Below the pieces are notes generated by a model that saw only the letters and a program-made list of their open reading frames with translations, did not search any database and had not been told where the DNA came from. From assembly GCA_964371355.1 (NCBI GenBank), contig CAYJMG010000013.1:1-64000 (forward strand): a stretch of DNA of 64,000 nucleotides, written 5' to 3'. The position numbers and the translations under genes are program-made. This DNA comes from JACRBR01 sp964371355. Its GTDB lineage: Bacteria; Chloroflexota; Dehalococcoidia; DSTF01; JACRBR01. Each line of letters begins with the position of its first letter. The first letter of the stretch is position 1. This document shows, piece by piece, positions 51,194 to 59,637 of the stretch.

Positions 51194-52570
51194 TCACCCA
51201 CCTGCGACGCTCCTGAAGATGCGTGACCGAAGCCTTGCTGTGCGGCCCGTGCGCTGCTCCGTGCGGTCGGCTGACCTGCCGAGCGCCAACATTCCCCTGA
51301 TAGCGATCCATCGGAACGGCTCGGGCTCCCATGCCGACGGCACCGTATCGACCCACGCCATCTGCGTACGCAGGGTTGATGCGCCAACAATGAGCTCGGC
51401 CAGCGTGCGGCCGGCCAGATTGGTCGCAGCGACGCCCTCGCCGACATAGCCGCCGAGCCACCCCATGCCGCTCGACCGGTCAAGCCCCACAGACGTGCGC
51501 CAGTTACGCGGTACACCGATCGCTCCACCCCAACGGTGCGTGATTGCCACACCCTTCAGGACGGGGAAGAGCCGCAAGAGCGCCAGTTCCACTTCCCTGA
51601 AATGTGGATCGTCAAACCGGAAGCGATCCTGGATGGAGGAGCCATATCCGTAGTGCCCAGAGCCGCCGAAGGCGATGCGGCCGTCGGCCGTCTTCTGGCC
51701 GTAGGTGACGATCCGGCGTCCATCCTGGAACGTCTGTCGTTCGTCCAGCCCGATCTCCTCCCAAACGGCGTCGGGCAGCGGCTCGGTGGCAATCATGAAC
51801 GTATGCAGCGGAACGAGGTGTGACGCGAGGCCGGGCAGTCTGGCGGTGTACGCCTCCGTCGCTCGGATCACGTACTTCGCGCGCAGTTCGCCGTCCCGAG
51901 TCACCACGCGCCCCGGCGCGATCGTGGTGGCGCGCGATTGCTCGGAGATTTGCACGCCGCGGCGTTCGACAACGTCGGCCAGACCCCGCGCGAGGCGGGC
52001 GGGGTGAATCGCGGCGCAGTGGGGAGTGAACAGGCCGCCCAGCGCCCCTCGGGCCACCACGTGAGTCGCGCTCTCCTCCGGCGTCAGCCAGCGGTAGTCC
52101 TCCGGCCCGAAACCCCACTCGGCGAGTTTCCCCTGCCGGAGTCTCAGCGCCTCGAGCTCCGCTGGTGTAGTTGCGACGCAGATCGAGCCCCCCTTGTGAA
52201 AGTGGCACTCGATCCCCTCGGTCCGGCAGACCCTGCCAACCTCGTCGACGGCGTCGCACGCCGCCCGCAAAAGGGCCACGCCCGCGGCGCGCCGGGCGGG
52301 CCGCTCCAGCAACGCTTCGACTCCGGCAACCAGGCCGAAACACCAGCCGCCGTTACGACCCGACGCCCCGAACCCGGCGATCTCTGACTCGACGATGGCG
52401 ATGGTCATGTCGGGTTTCAGCGCCGAAAGGTAGTAGGCCGTCCAGAGGCCAGAGAAGCCGGCGCCTACGATGGCGACATCGACCTCCTTTGAGTGGCTGA
52501 GCGGCGGCCGGGGCTCGATGGGTGCGGGCAGGCTATCGTGCCAGAAGCTGATCGATGCGTAGTTGTTCAT
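51194..52570 (-). CDS. FAD-dependent oxidoreductase (DAO/PuuB-like)
   Basis: A 458-residue flavoprotein of the glycine/D-amino acid oxidase family. The FAD loop is VDVAIVGAGFSGLWTAYYL, followed by AGFGASGRNGGWCFG, the attachment or active-site block of the gamma-glutamylputrescine oxidase/PuuB group. The C-terminal GLDRSSGMGWLGGYVGEGVAATNLAGRTLAELI closes the FAD site. The substrate is probably an amine or amino acid. TATAGT lies about 48 nt before the ATG. It is not in an operon. Confidence 0.85.
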   Translation of the reverse strand: MNNYASISFWHDSLPAPIEPRPPLSHSKEVDVAIVGAGFSGLWTAYYLSALKPDMTIAIVESEIAGFGASGRNGGWCFGLVAGVEALLERPARRAAGVALLRAACDAVDEVGRVCRTEGIECHFHKGGSICVATTPAELEALRLRQGKLAEWGFGPEDYRWLTPEESATHVVARGALGGLFTPHCAAIHPARLARGLADVVERRGVQISEQSRATTIAPGRVVTRDGELRAKYVIRATEAYTARLPGLASHLVPLHTFMIATEPLPDAVWEEIGLDERQTFQDGRRIVTYGQKTADGRIAFGGSGHYGYGSSIQDRFRFDDPHFREVELALLRLFPVLKGVAITHRWGGAIGVPRNWRTSVGLDRSSGMGWLGGYVGEGVAATNLAGRTLAELIVGASTLRTQMAWVDTVPSAWEPEPFRWIAIRGMLALGRSADRTEQRTGRTARLRSRIFRSVAGG

Positions 52571-52760
52571 GACCGCATCCCTCGACGAAAACTCGCATTA
52601 GTCACCGCGGGGAACTATAGCCAGCCCGATGACATGCAGCTACGGCAGCAGGCCGGCAGGGAGGCGTCCTCATCACCGGCGTAGTTCAATACTCAAGGCG
52701 TGGCGTTACCCAGCAGAACCTCACGTCCGGTGCTTCCGCTACCGCCTCGTACAAACATCA

Positions 52761-53696
52761 CTACCACCAGATCTTGTCTTCGATGTCCTCGGGGAGGTCT
52801 TCGTAGTTCGTGGTCCAGAGCTGTGTGCTGAGGTACTTCCAGCCGCCGTCGGCGAACAGACACACGATGTTGCCGGATTCCAGGCGCTCGGCGACGCGCT
52901 GTGCCGTCTTCACGACCGCGCCCGCGGAGATGCCGGCGAAGATGCCTTCCTTCTGCGTCAGCTCCTTCGACGAGGCGAACGACGTGCGCGAGTCGACAAC
53001 GATCTTGCCGTCGAGGATGCTCTCGTCGAGGACGGGCGGGATGAAGCCCTCCTCCAGGCTGCGGAGGCCCTGCACGAGATCGCCCGGGTGGGGGACGGCG
53101 GCTACGATCTTGATCCCGGGCTTCTTCTCCTTCAGGTAGCGGCCAGTGCCCGTCAGCGTGCCCCCGGTGCCCATGCCGGCGACGAACACGTCGATCTCGG
53201 GAAGGTCGCGGAGGATCTCCGGCCCCGTGGTCTCGTAGTGGGCGCGCGGGTTCATCTCGTTGCCGTACTGGTACGGCATCCAGTACGCCGGATCCTCGGC
53301 GGCGATCTCCTTCGCCTTCTCGATGGAGCCGTTCGTCCCGCGCACGCCGTCGGAGTAGACGACCTCCGCGCCATACGCGGCGAGCAGCTCCGTGCGCTCG
53401 GAGCTGACGCTTTCGGGGATGACGACCTTCAGGCGGTAGCCCTTGATGCGGCAGATCATCGCCAGCGAGATGCCCGTGTTGCCGGAACTGGGCTCGAGTA
53501 TGATGCGGTCCTTCGTGAGGACGCCGGTGCGCTCCGCCTCCTCGATCATGTACTTGGCGATGCGGTCCTTCACGCTGCCACTGGGGTTCTGGCCCTCGAG
53601 CTTGGCGTAGAGGCGCACGCCCGGCTTAGGCGACATGCGTGGCATCTCGACGATGGGCGTGTTGCCGATGGCTTCGATGATGTCGTGGTACAGCAT
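52761..53696 (-). CDS. cysM: Cysteine synthase, CysM type
   Basis: A 311-residue PLP enzyme. The cofactor Lys43 is in NPSGSVKDRIAK, the phosphate loop in SSGNTGISLAM and the substrate loop in AGMGTGGTLTGTGRYL. The C-terminal GGWKYLSTQLW and the acidic tail ending DIEDKIWW resemble Mycobacterium tuberculosis CysM, which uses O-phosphoserine and a thiocarboxylated carrier, CysO, rather than free sulfide. A CysO-like gene lies directly upstream, which supports this route. The ATG at 53696 begins the usual MLYHDIIEAIGNTP. Confidence 0.92.
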   Translation of the reverse strand: MLYHDIIEAIGNTPIVEMPRMSPKPGVRLYAKLEGQNPSGSVKDRIAKYMIEEAERTGVLTKDRIILEPSSGNTGISLAMICRIKGYRLKVVIPESVSSERTELLAAYGAEVVYSDGVRGTNGSIEKAKEIAAEDPAYWMPYQYGNEMNPRAHYETTGPEILRDLPEIDVFVAGMGTGGTLTGTGRYLKEKKPGIKIVAAVPHPGDLVQGLRSLEEGFIPPVLDESILDGKIVVDSRTSFASSKELTQKEGIFAGISAGAVVKTAQRVAERLESGNIVCLFADGGWKYLSTQLWTTNYEDLPEDIEDKIWW

Positions 53697-53753
53697 GTGC
53701 CTAGTTCACAGTGGACAGTCGCGTCGAGTGGCGTCTGCCGCGCACAAAGACCC

Positions 53754-54026
53754 TCATTGGCCACCTGCCAGCGCGGGGAGGATCGAGATGGAGTCGCCTT
53801 CCTTCAGCCTGGTGTTGAGCTGGTCGAGGTAGCGGATGTCCTCGTCGTTCAGGTAGATGTTCACAAACCGGTGCAGGCTGCCGTCCTGCATGATCTGGTT
53901 CTTGAAGCCGGGATACCTGCCGTCGAGGTCGGACAGCAGCTCTGAGACGCTGCCACCTTCGCCCTGGACGACCTTAGCGCCCGTGAGCTTCTGCAGCACC
54001 GATGTGACTTTTACCTCGATCGCCAT
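53754..54026 (-). CDS. cysO: CysO-like sulfur carrier (MoaD/ThiS fold) ending in GGQ
   Basis: A 90-residue beta-grasp protein. The blocks SLHRFVNIYLNDEDIRYL and EGDSISILPALAGG closely follow CysO of Mycobacterium. The diglycine is Gly88-Gly89, but one more residue, Gln90, precedes the stop, so the thiocarboxylate end is not exposed as translated; a protease would have to remove it. It sits between the CysM gene and the E1 fusion gene, all on the same strand. Confidence 0.88.
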   Translation of the reverse strand: MAIEVKVTSVLQKLTGAKVVQGEGGSVSELLSDLDGRYPGFKNQIMQDGSLHRFVNIYLNDEDIRYLDQLNTRLKEGDSISILPALAGGQ

Positions 54027-54089
54027 GTTCCGGATCCCCTCACGTTTGTGTCTTGCCACCAGTACCCGCGGGCGTGCCACAGCGCGCCC

Positions 54090-55277
54090 CTACGTGTTCG
54101 CCTTCAACGCCTTCGCCGCGTCGGCGGCTTTTTGCTCCTCTTCATTCGTGTGACCGAAGGCCCCGCCGCACCACGCGTCGTAGTCGATGAGCTGGGTCAC
54201 CGTCGGGTTGTCGCCGCAGAGGACGCAGTTCGGGTCCTTGCGGATGCGCACCTGGCGGAACTCCATCGCCAGCGCGTCGTACAACATCAGCCGGCCGTGC
54301 AGCGAGTCGCCCACGCCCAGAATCAGCTTCAGAACCTCGGTCGCCTGGATGGTGCCGACGGTGCCACAGAGCGCGCCCAGCACACCGGCCTCGGCGCAAC
54401 TGGGCACCATGCCGGGCGGAGGCGGCGCGGGATACAGGCAGCGGTAGCACCCCTTGTCGGGCAGATAGACCGTCACCTGTCCATCGAACAGCAGGATCGA
54501 GCCGTCGATGAGCGGCTTCTTCAGAAAGTAGCAGGTGTCGTTCACCAGGTAGCGCGCGGCGAAGTTGTCGGCGCCGTTGATGACGTAGTCGTAGCCGCCG
54601 ATGATGTCCATCGAGTTGTCGGAGGTGATGGGCACCTTGTGCGTCACCACCTCGACGTCCGGATTGTAGGCGTTGATGGTCTCCTTCGCCGACTCGGCCT
54701 TGTGCTTGCCCAGGTCGTCGTTCTGGTGCAGGATCTGGCGCTGCAGGTTGCTGATGTCGACCGTGTCGAAGTCGACGATGCCGATCTTCCCGATGCCCGC
54801 CAGCGCCAGGTACACCGCGATCGGCGACCCGAGCCCTCCAGCGCCGATGATGAGCACGCTCGACTCCATGATCTTGCGCTGACCGGCGGGGCCCACCTGG
54901 GGCATGATGATGTGCCGCGAGTAGCGGTTCACCTGCTCTGCTGTGAGGGCGCCGATGTGCTTTCGTGGGGTCGTGCCGTTGGCGGACGGATCCTCGCCGG
55001 AGCCTCCCGCGAGCGCGGGGATGACGGCCACTTCGTCGCCCTCGTTCACCTTCGTCTGGATGCCCTGCAGCGACGAGATCTCCTGCTTGTTCAGGTAGAT
55101 GTTGATGTGCGCGGGCACCTGGTCGCCGCTGCCGAAGACGAGAGAACGGAAGCCGGGGAACTGCTTGTCGACGTTCGCGAGGACCTCGCCCACGTCGGCG
55201 CCCTCGGCCTCGACGTGCTGGCGGTTTCCCGTCATCTTGCGGAACGGCGTGGGAATGTAGACGGAGACTGCGGGCAT
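54090..55277 (-). CDS. Sulfur-carrier/E1 fusion: MoaD-like domain joined to MoeB/ThiF
   Basis: A 395-residue protein. Residues 1-92 are a MoaD/ThiS-like domain ending VIPALAGG (Gly91-Gly92), then a 17-residue linker, then a MoeB/MoeZ-type E1 (about 110-395) with IIGAGGLGSPIAVYLA, RQILHQNDDLG, the zinc cysteines in CYRCLYP and CVLCGDN, and AGVLGALCGTVGTIQATE. No rhodanese domain follows. It should adenylate carrier C-termini; its own carrier domain has an internal diglycine. The start at 55277 has GGAGG eight bases upstream; an in-frame ATG at 55394, with AAGGA, is an alternative. Confidence 0.88.
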   Translation of the reverse strand: MPAVSVYIPTPFRKMTGNRQHVEAEGADVGEVLANVDKQFPGFRSLVFGSGDQVPAHINIYLNKQEISSLQGIQTKVNEGDEVAVIPALAGGSGEDPSANGTTPRKHIGALTAEQVNRYSRHIIMPQVGPAGQRKIMESSVLIIGAGGLGSPIAVYLALAGIGKIGIVDFDTVDISNLQRQILHQNDDLGKHKAESAKETINAYNPDVEVVTHKVPITSDNSMDIIGGYDYVINGADNFAARYLVNDTCYFLKKPLIDGSILLFDGQVTVYLPDKGCYRCLYPAPPPPGMVPSCAEAGVLGALCGTVGTIQATEVLKLILGVGDSLHGRLMLYDALAMEFRQVRIRKDPNCVLCGDNPTVTQLIDYDAWCGGAFGHTNEEEQKAADAAKALKANT

Positions 55278-55460
55278 ATCGATACCTCCGCTCTTCGAAA
55301 CGGCAAGCGGCAAGCGGGACGTCGGCACAGGCAGGTGCGACAGGGGGTCGATCGTTCCGGTCCTTCGGTCGAGGTGCAGGTGTCCGTGATCCATGGCTCG
55401 TTCCTTCAAGGTATCAATTCTCAAATGTCTGTTCTCGTCGCTTCTTGATGACCGCGTCCC

Positions 55461-56402
55461 TCACAAATTGACGCTGAGGTACCGCTCTCCCGTGTCACAC
55501 AGCATCGTCACCACGCGCTTGCCCGGGCCGAGCTTCTTGGCCACCTGGAGTGACGCCCAGACGTTCCCGCCGGAGCTGACGCCGACAAGCAGGCCCTCCT
55601 CACGCGTCAGGCGGCCAGTCATCGCGAGCGCATCTTCGTCCTTGACCGCAATCAGCTCGTCGTAGACGTCGCGGTTCAGCACGCCGGGCACGAAACTCGC
55701 GCCGATGCCCTGGATCGCGTGGATGCCCGCCTTGCCACCGCCCAGCACGGGCGACCGCGCGGGCTCGACGGCGATGATCGAGACGCCGGGCGCCTCCTGC
55801 TTCAGCACCTCGCCAACGCCCGTGATAGTGCCACCGGTGCCAACACCTGCGACGAAGGCGTCGATCTTGCCGCCAGTCGCCGCGATGATCTCGCGCGCGG
55901 TGGTGCGCCGGTGGATCTCGGGGTTGGCGCCGTTGTTGAACTGCTGGGGCATGAAGTACTTCTTGTTCTTTTCGCACAGCTCCTGGGCGGCGTACACCGC
56001 ACCGCTCATGCCCTCGATGGCCGGCGTGAGGACGAGCTGCGCGCCAAAGCGCGTCAGCAGGCGGCGCCGTTCGACCGACATGTCCTCGGGCATGGTCAGG
56101 ATCAGCTTGTAGCCCTTCACGGCGCACACCATCGCAAGGCCGATGCCGGTGTTGCCCGACGTCGGCTCGACGATCGTGTCGCCGGCCTTGATCGCGCCTT
56201 CCTGCTCGGCCGCCTCGATCATCGAAAGCGCGATGCGGTCCTTCACGCTGCCCGCGGGATTCAGCGACTCCAGCTTGCCCAGAATCTCCGCGCAGCCCTC
56301 CGGCACGACCCGCGACAGCCGGAGGAGCGGCGTGTTTCCGACGAGGTCGAGCACGCTGTCCGCGATGAGCGGGCGGGTCTGCGTTGCCGTGCTAGATGAC
56401 AT
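55461..56402 (-). CDS. cysK: Cysteine synthase A (O-acetylserine sulfhydrylase)
   Basis: A 313-residue PLP enzyme that makes cysteine from O-acetylserine and sulfide. Lys54 is in NPAGSVKDRIALS, the phosphate loop EPTSGNTGIGLAM and the substrate loop AGVGTGGTITGVGEVL. The ATG at 56402 overlaps the last 11 nt of the CymR-like gene, so regulator and enzyme are co-translated. In Firmicutes CysK binds CymR and modulates it. Confidence 0.95.
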   Translation of the reverse strand: MSSSTATQTRPLIADSVLDLVGNTPLLRLSRVVPEGCAEILGKLESLNPAGSVKDRIALSMIEAAEQEGAIKAGDTIVEPTSGNTGIGLAMVCAVKGYKLILTMPEDMSVERRRLLTRFGAQLVLTPAIEGMSGAVYAAQELCEKNKKYFMPQQFNNGANPEIHRRTTAREIIAATGGKIDAFVAGVGTGGTITGVGEVLKQEAPGVSIIAVEPARSPVLGGGKAGIHAIQGIGASFVPGVLNRDVYDELIAVKDEDALAMTGRLTREEGLLVGVSSGGNVWASLQVAKKLGPGKRVVTMLCDTGERYLSVNL

Positions 56403-56820
56403 AGCGGCCACCTGTCCTGTTGTACTCGCGCTCGCGCGCGGCCAGATCCGCGATGGTGACGCCGTCGAGAATGCGCTTCGTCTCGGCCTCGACCGTGTGC
56501 CAGACCTCGTGCGCCGCCCGGCACTGGTACCCCTCATCGTGCAGGTGCGACACCGGCGACAGCGAACCCTCGAGCGACTGGATCACGTCGGAAAGCCGGA
56601 TCTCCTCCGGCGGCCTCACAAGCGCATGCCCGCCCTGTGGCCCACGGACGCTGCGGATGAAACCGGCCTTGCGGAGGGTGGTCAGGAGCTGGTCCAGGTA
56701 GGGCTCGGGGATGCGCTGGCGCGCGGCGATCTCGGCGCTCTGGATCGTGCCCTGGCCGTACTGGTGGCAGAGCTCGATGAGGGCGCGGACGCCGTAGTCG
56801 CCCTTGGTGGAGATACGCAT
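56392..56820 (-). CDS. cymR: Rrf2 family regulator, CymR-like
   Basis: A 142-residue winged-helix regulator: MRISTKGDYGVRALIELC, then RKAGFIRSVRGPQGGHALVRP as the wing and LSDVIQSLEGSLSPV. It lacks the cysteine cluster of IscR-type members, and matches CymR, the cysteine-metabolism repressor whose activity is controlled by CysK. It is followed and overlapped by cysK. The ATG at 56820 matches the family start; a longer in-frame start at 56847 is possible. Confidence 0.85.
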   Translation of the reverse strand: MRISTKGDYGVRALIELCHQYGQGTIQSAEIAARQRIPEPYLDQLLTTLRKAGFIRSVRGPQGGHALVRPPEEIRLSDVIQSLEGSLSPVSHLHDEGYQCRAAHEVWHTVEAETKRILDGVTIADLAAREREYNRTGGRYVI

Positions 56821-56950
56821 GCCCGGGGGCCTCAACCCCTGCCCCATCCAGCACCGAGTGGGGCGATTTGAATCTGATTTCGGCGGGAAGTCGGTAAAGT
56901 TAAGCGATTACATCAACAATTCTAGCGGGGCCCCGCTGGCGGGCGCAAGG

Positions 56951-57367
56951 CTAGGGGATCCGCTCGATTTCGACTCGGTCTTCGGGGATCGAGACGGTGA
57001 GGCGGAAGTGCTGGACGAAGTCCATGCCGAGGACGGATGGGAGATCGTAGGTCGTACTCGAAGGCTGCACGATGCCAACGGGCATGGTGAACACAGAGGG
57101 GCTGGCTTCATCGTCGAACCGAAGGACTCCGATCGTCGCAATCATCCGGATGTCGCCACCGAACCCGGGCACAGCCACGGAACGAACATCCGGAAACAGC
57201 GCTGCGGGGTCTATCCCGAGCCTGCGCAAGTCAGCGGGCATCAGCACCGTGACCGTTGCACCGGTGTCGACCAGGAACGAGATGTCCTCTGACCGATTGG
57301 CCAGTGACGGTAAACCGACATTCGCGTTGACCCAGGCGAGGCCGTCTTCAGCCAGACCGCGAATCAC
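56951..57367 (-). CDS. Retropepsin-like aspartyl protease (clan AA)
   Basis: A 138-residue single-domain aspartyl protease. The active-site loop is FLVDTGATVTVL, with the flap region GFGGDIRM and the C-terminal SVLGMDFVQHFRLTVSIPEDRV, which are the two psi-loop halves of a retropepsin subunit that works as a dimer. It has no signal peptide, so it should act in the cytoplasm. The start overlaps the stop of the DUF5678-like gene by four bases, so the two are made together. Confidence 0.85.
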   Translation of the reverse strand: MIRGLAEDGLAWVNANVGLPSLANRSEDISFLVDTGATVTVLMPADLRRLGIDPAALFPDVRSVAVPGFGGDIRMIATIGVLRFDDEASPSVFTMPVGIVQPSSTTYDLPSVLGMDFVQHFRLTVSIPEDRVEIERIP

Positions 57368-57681
57368 GCGTGGAAGTGGAAATGGAGCGCCGGCCGGCTG
57401 GTCAGAAACTTCACCACCGCCACGGCCGGGTCAATCCCTTCCTCCCGGAGGACGGCCAGTATCGCATCGACGTCAGGCGCATGGAAGAACCGGCCCTCAT
57501 ACATCGCGGTCCACTGGCCGTCGTACTCCTTCAGCAGCTCCTCGCGCATGCTGGCGAGCTGCCGGCTGTCTCGGCTGAATCGGCGGAGGTCGGCCAGCAG
57601 CCGCTCCTCTTCCTCGGGCGGCAGCGGATCGCCCAGCTCCAGGCCGGTCGAGGTGAACCGTGGGGGGTGGCTCGTCGTCAT
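57364..57681 (-). CDS. DUF5678-like small protein paired with aspartyl protease
   Basis: A 105-residue protein. The central part, LLKEYDGQWTAMYEGRFFHAPDVDAILAVLREEGIDPAVAVVKFL, resembles DUF5678: a short beta hairpin followed by a helix and strand. It is coupled by a 4-nt overlap to the aspartyl protease gene. Such pairs recur in Chloroflexota and Cyanobacteria, but the function is unknown; it could be a substrate, inhibitor or antitoxin-like partner. TACCCT lies 6 nt before the ATG at 57681. Confidence 0.7.
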   Translation of the reverse strand: MTTSHPPRFTSTGLELGDPLPPEEEERLLADLRRFSRDSRQLASMREELLKEYDGQWTAMYEGRFFHAPDVDAILAVLREEGIDPAVAVVKFLTSRPALHFHFHA

Positions 57682-57769
57682 GCGCGAAGGGTAACGCCGA
57701 GCGCGAACGCAGGACAACTAACCTTCCCCGCGCGTCCAAGGCGGGGCCAAACGCCTCGCGTGGCGCGGA

Positions 57770-59479
57770 CTACGCCATGCGGAGGTTGCGCGTGCGGAAG
57801 AAACCCCACGTCACGAAGCTCAACGCCAGCACGATCGCCAGCGCGCCCAGCACGGATATCGAGGCGGTGTCGCTGAACACGTCGGCGCCGGCGCCATCGC
57901 GGTTGAGGAAGACGTACCAGAACAGCAGCGTCGCGACGCCGGCCATCACCAGCCACAGGCCCTTGTGCCACTTCCAGATCTTCTCGCCGTCCATGAAGGA
58001 CAGCGGGATCATGTTGAAGAACAGGCTCTCCAGACCAACGATGACGATGCCCGCGGCGACACTCTCCAGGAACTCCGGCGCCGTGGCGTCCGTATGGTCG
58101 TTCAGCGCCCGGAGCGGGATGACGAAGAACCACGCGGCCAGGCTTACGCCCAGCAGCGCCAGCGACGGGATGAACGCCGTCTTCCCCGCCTCCTCAACCG
58201 TCATGGTGGAGGGCCGCAGGAATACGGCCGTCCCCACGAACCCGTAGATGATCGCGGGCTCCAGCCCCGCCATCCGCGAGAACCCGACACTGGCCGCGGC
58301 GATGCCGACCGCGAAGGGAAACGCCCGAAGGCTGGTCGACTGGCCGTAGCGGAAGCGGGCGATGAAGGCTTCGCCGCCTTCGCTGAGGTACGTGGTCGCG
58401 GTGACACACAGCAGCACGCTGACGGCGACGATGAGGCTCTGTCGATTGAACCCGAACCCGGGGTCCGCAAATCCGTAGATCAGCGCCGTCAGGGCCAGCA
58501 CCAACAACGGGCCCGCGGCGGCGCCCAGGAACGGCGCACGACGGCCCACGCGGTCGGCAGCGCCCGCACCCGCCGACCAAAGCGGCGCCACGCGACGGGC
58601 CGCCTTGCCCAGCAGTGCGTCCAGCTCGTCGCGATTCTCGCTGAGGGTGGCGTTGAAGAGCGCCGACGACAGCAGCAACGCGAGCACGGTGATGCCCATC
58701 AGCGAGAAATTGGTCGCGATAACGCCGGAAGTCACTGACAGGTCACCAGGACTCGGCAGCGAAAGCAGCATGTCGGGATCGCTGCTGTCGACGACAGGGG
58801 CGGGCACTGCGGCGGGCTCCGCCGCGGGCGGCGGTTGCGGTACGGCCACTTCAGCCAACACCTGCCGGACAGGCGTGGACGTCGGAGGTGGAGGCGTCGG
58901 AGTCGGGGCAGCGCGTACGGGCTTCCGCGTCGGCGACACCTGGATGCGCAGCTCGCCGCGGGGGAGCGCCGGCGGAACGCCACTGCTCGAGCTGGGAAGG
59001 AGTGGTGGCGGGTCGTTACCGCCCAGGTCGATGGCGCCAAGGCCCTCCAGGTTGCCTCCGCCACCGCGCGCTGCAACCCGCGTCGCCGTCGCCGTTGGGC
59101 TTGGAGTGGCGGAGGGCGTCGCCGTGGGCGTGTCGGTCGGCGTCGCCGTGGGCGTGTCGGTCGGCGTCGCCGTGGACGTGGCCGTTGGCGTCGCGGTGTC
59201 CGTCGGTGTCGACGTCGGGGTGTCGGTCGGCGTGTTCGTCGGAGTGTGCGTCGGAGTGTGCGTGGCCGTGCTGCTGGGTCGGGGCGTCGGCGAGATCGTG
59301 CGAGGTGGCGCAGTCTTCGTGGGAGCGGGACCCGGGGTCCTGGTCGTGACTGGGGCTGCCGTGGGCGTCGCCTTCGGCGGCTTCGCGCCGGCCACGGGCG
59401 GACGTACCAGCAGGATGCTCAGCGCTATGGCGCAGACCAGCACGCCGAGCGCACCCGGGAGGATGGCGCGAGAGAACAT
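57770..59479 (-). CDS. FGLLP-type multi-pass membrane protein with Thr/Pro stalk
   Basis: A 569-residue protein: a signal or anchor segment, a long low-complexity region (about 35-230) of TPTxTPT repeats, and a membrane domain (about 235-565) with some eight helices. The block FFNMIPLSFMDGEKIWKW resembles the NPDG region of site-2 proteases but no HExxH motif is present, so it is not a functional S2P as seen. Related proteins carry the FGLLP name and have no known role. The stalk is encoded by repetitive GTCGGCGT-type DNA (about 59090-59260). Confidence 0.75.
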   Translation of the reverse strand: MFSRAILPGALGVLVCAIALSILLVRPPVAGAKPPKATPTAAPVTTRTPGPAPTKTAPPRTISPTPRPSSTATHTPTHTPTNTPTDTPTSTPTDTATPTATSTATPTDTPTATPTDTPTATPSATPSPTATATRVAARGGGGNLEGLGAIDLGGNDPPPLLPSSSSGVPPALPRGELRIQVSPTRKPVRAAPTPTPPPPTSTPVRQVLAEVAVPQPPPAAEPAAVPAPVVDSSDPDMLLSLPSPGDLSVTSGVIATNFSLMGITVLALLLSSALFNATLSENRDELDALLGKAARRVAPLWSAGAGAADRVGRRAPFLGAAAGPLLVLALTALIYGFADPGFGFNRQSLIVAVSVLLCVTATTYLSEGGEAFIARFRYGQSTSLRAFPFAVGIAAASVGFSRMAGLEPAIIYGFVGTAVFLRPSTMTVEEAGKTAFIPSLALLGVSLAAWFFVIPLRALNDHTDATAPEFLESVAAGIVIVGLESLFFNMIPLSFMDGEKIWKWHKGLWLVMAGVATLLFWYVFLNRDGAGADVFSDTASISVLGALAIVLALSFVTWGFFRTRNLRMA

Positions 59480-59637
59480 CGCCCTGCCCTCTGGCTATGG
59501 GGATGGCGCGCTCCACCCAAACACACTCCCCCCGAAACAGCTTTGTCCAAGAGTGCCATCAGGAGCAGGGGGAGTCGAGGACCGGGGCATTAACTTCAGG
59601 TTACGTGGCGTCAGCGACAACGGCTGTGCGCAGGGCG

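Noticed and set aside
57770..59479. Site-2 protease (M50) assignment for the FGLLP-like protein
   Set aside because: A NMIPLSFMDG block resembles the NPDG motif, but the zinc-binding HExxH is absent.
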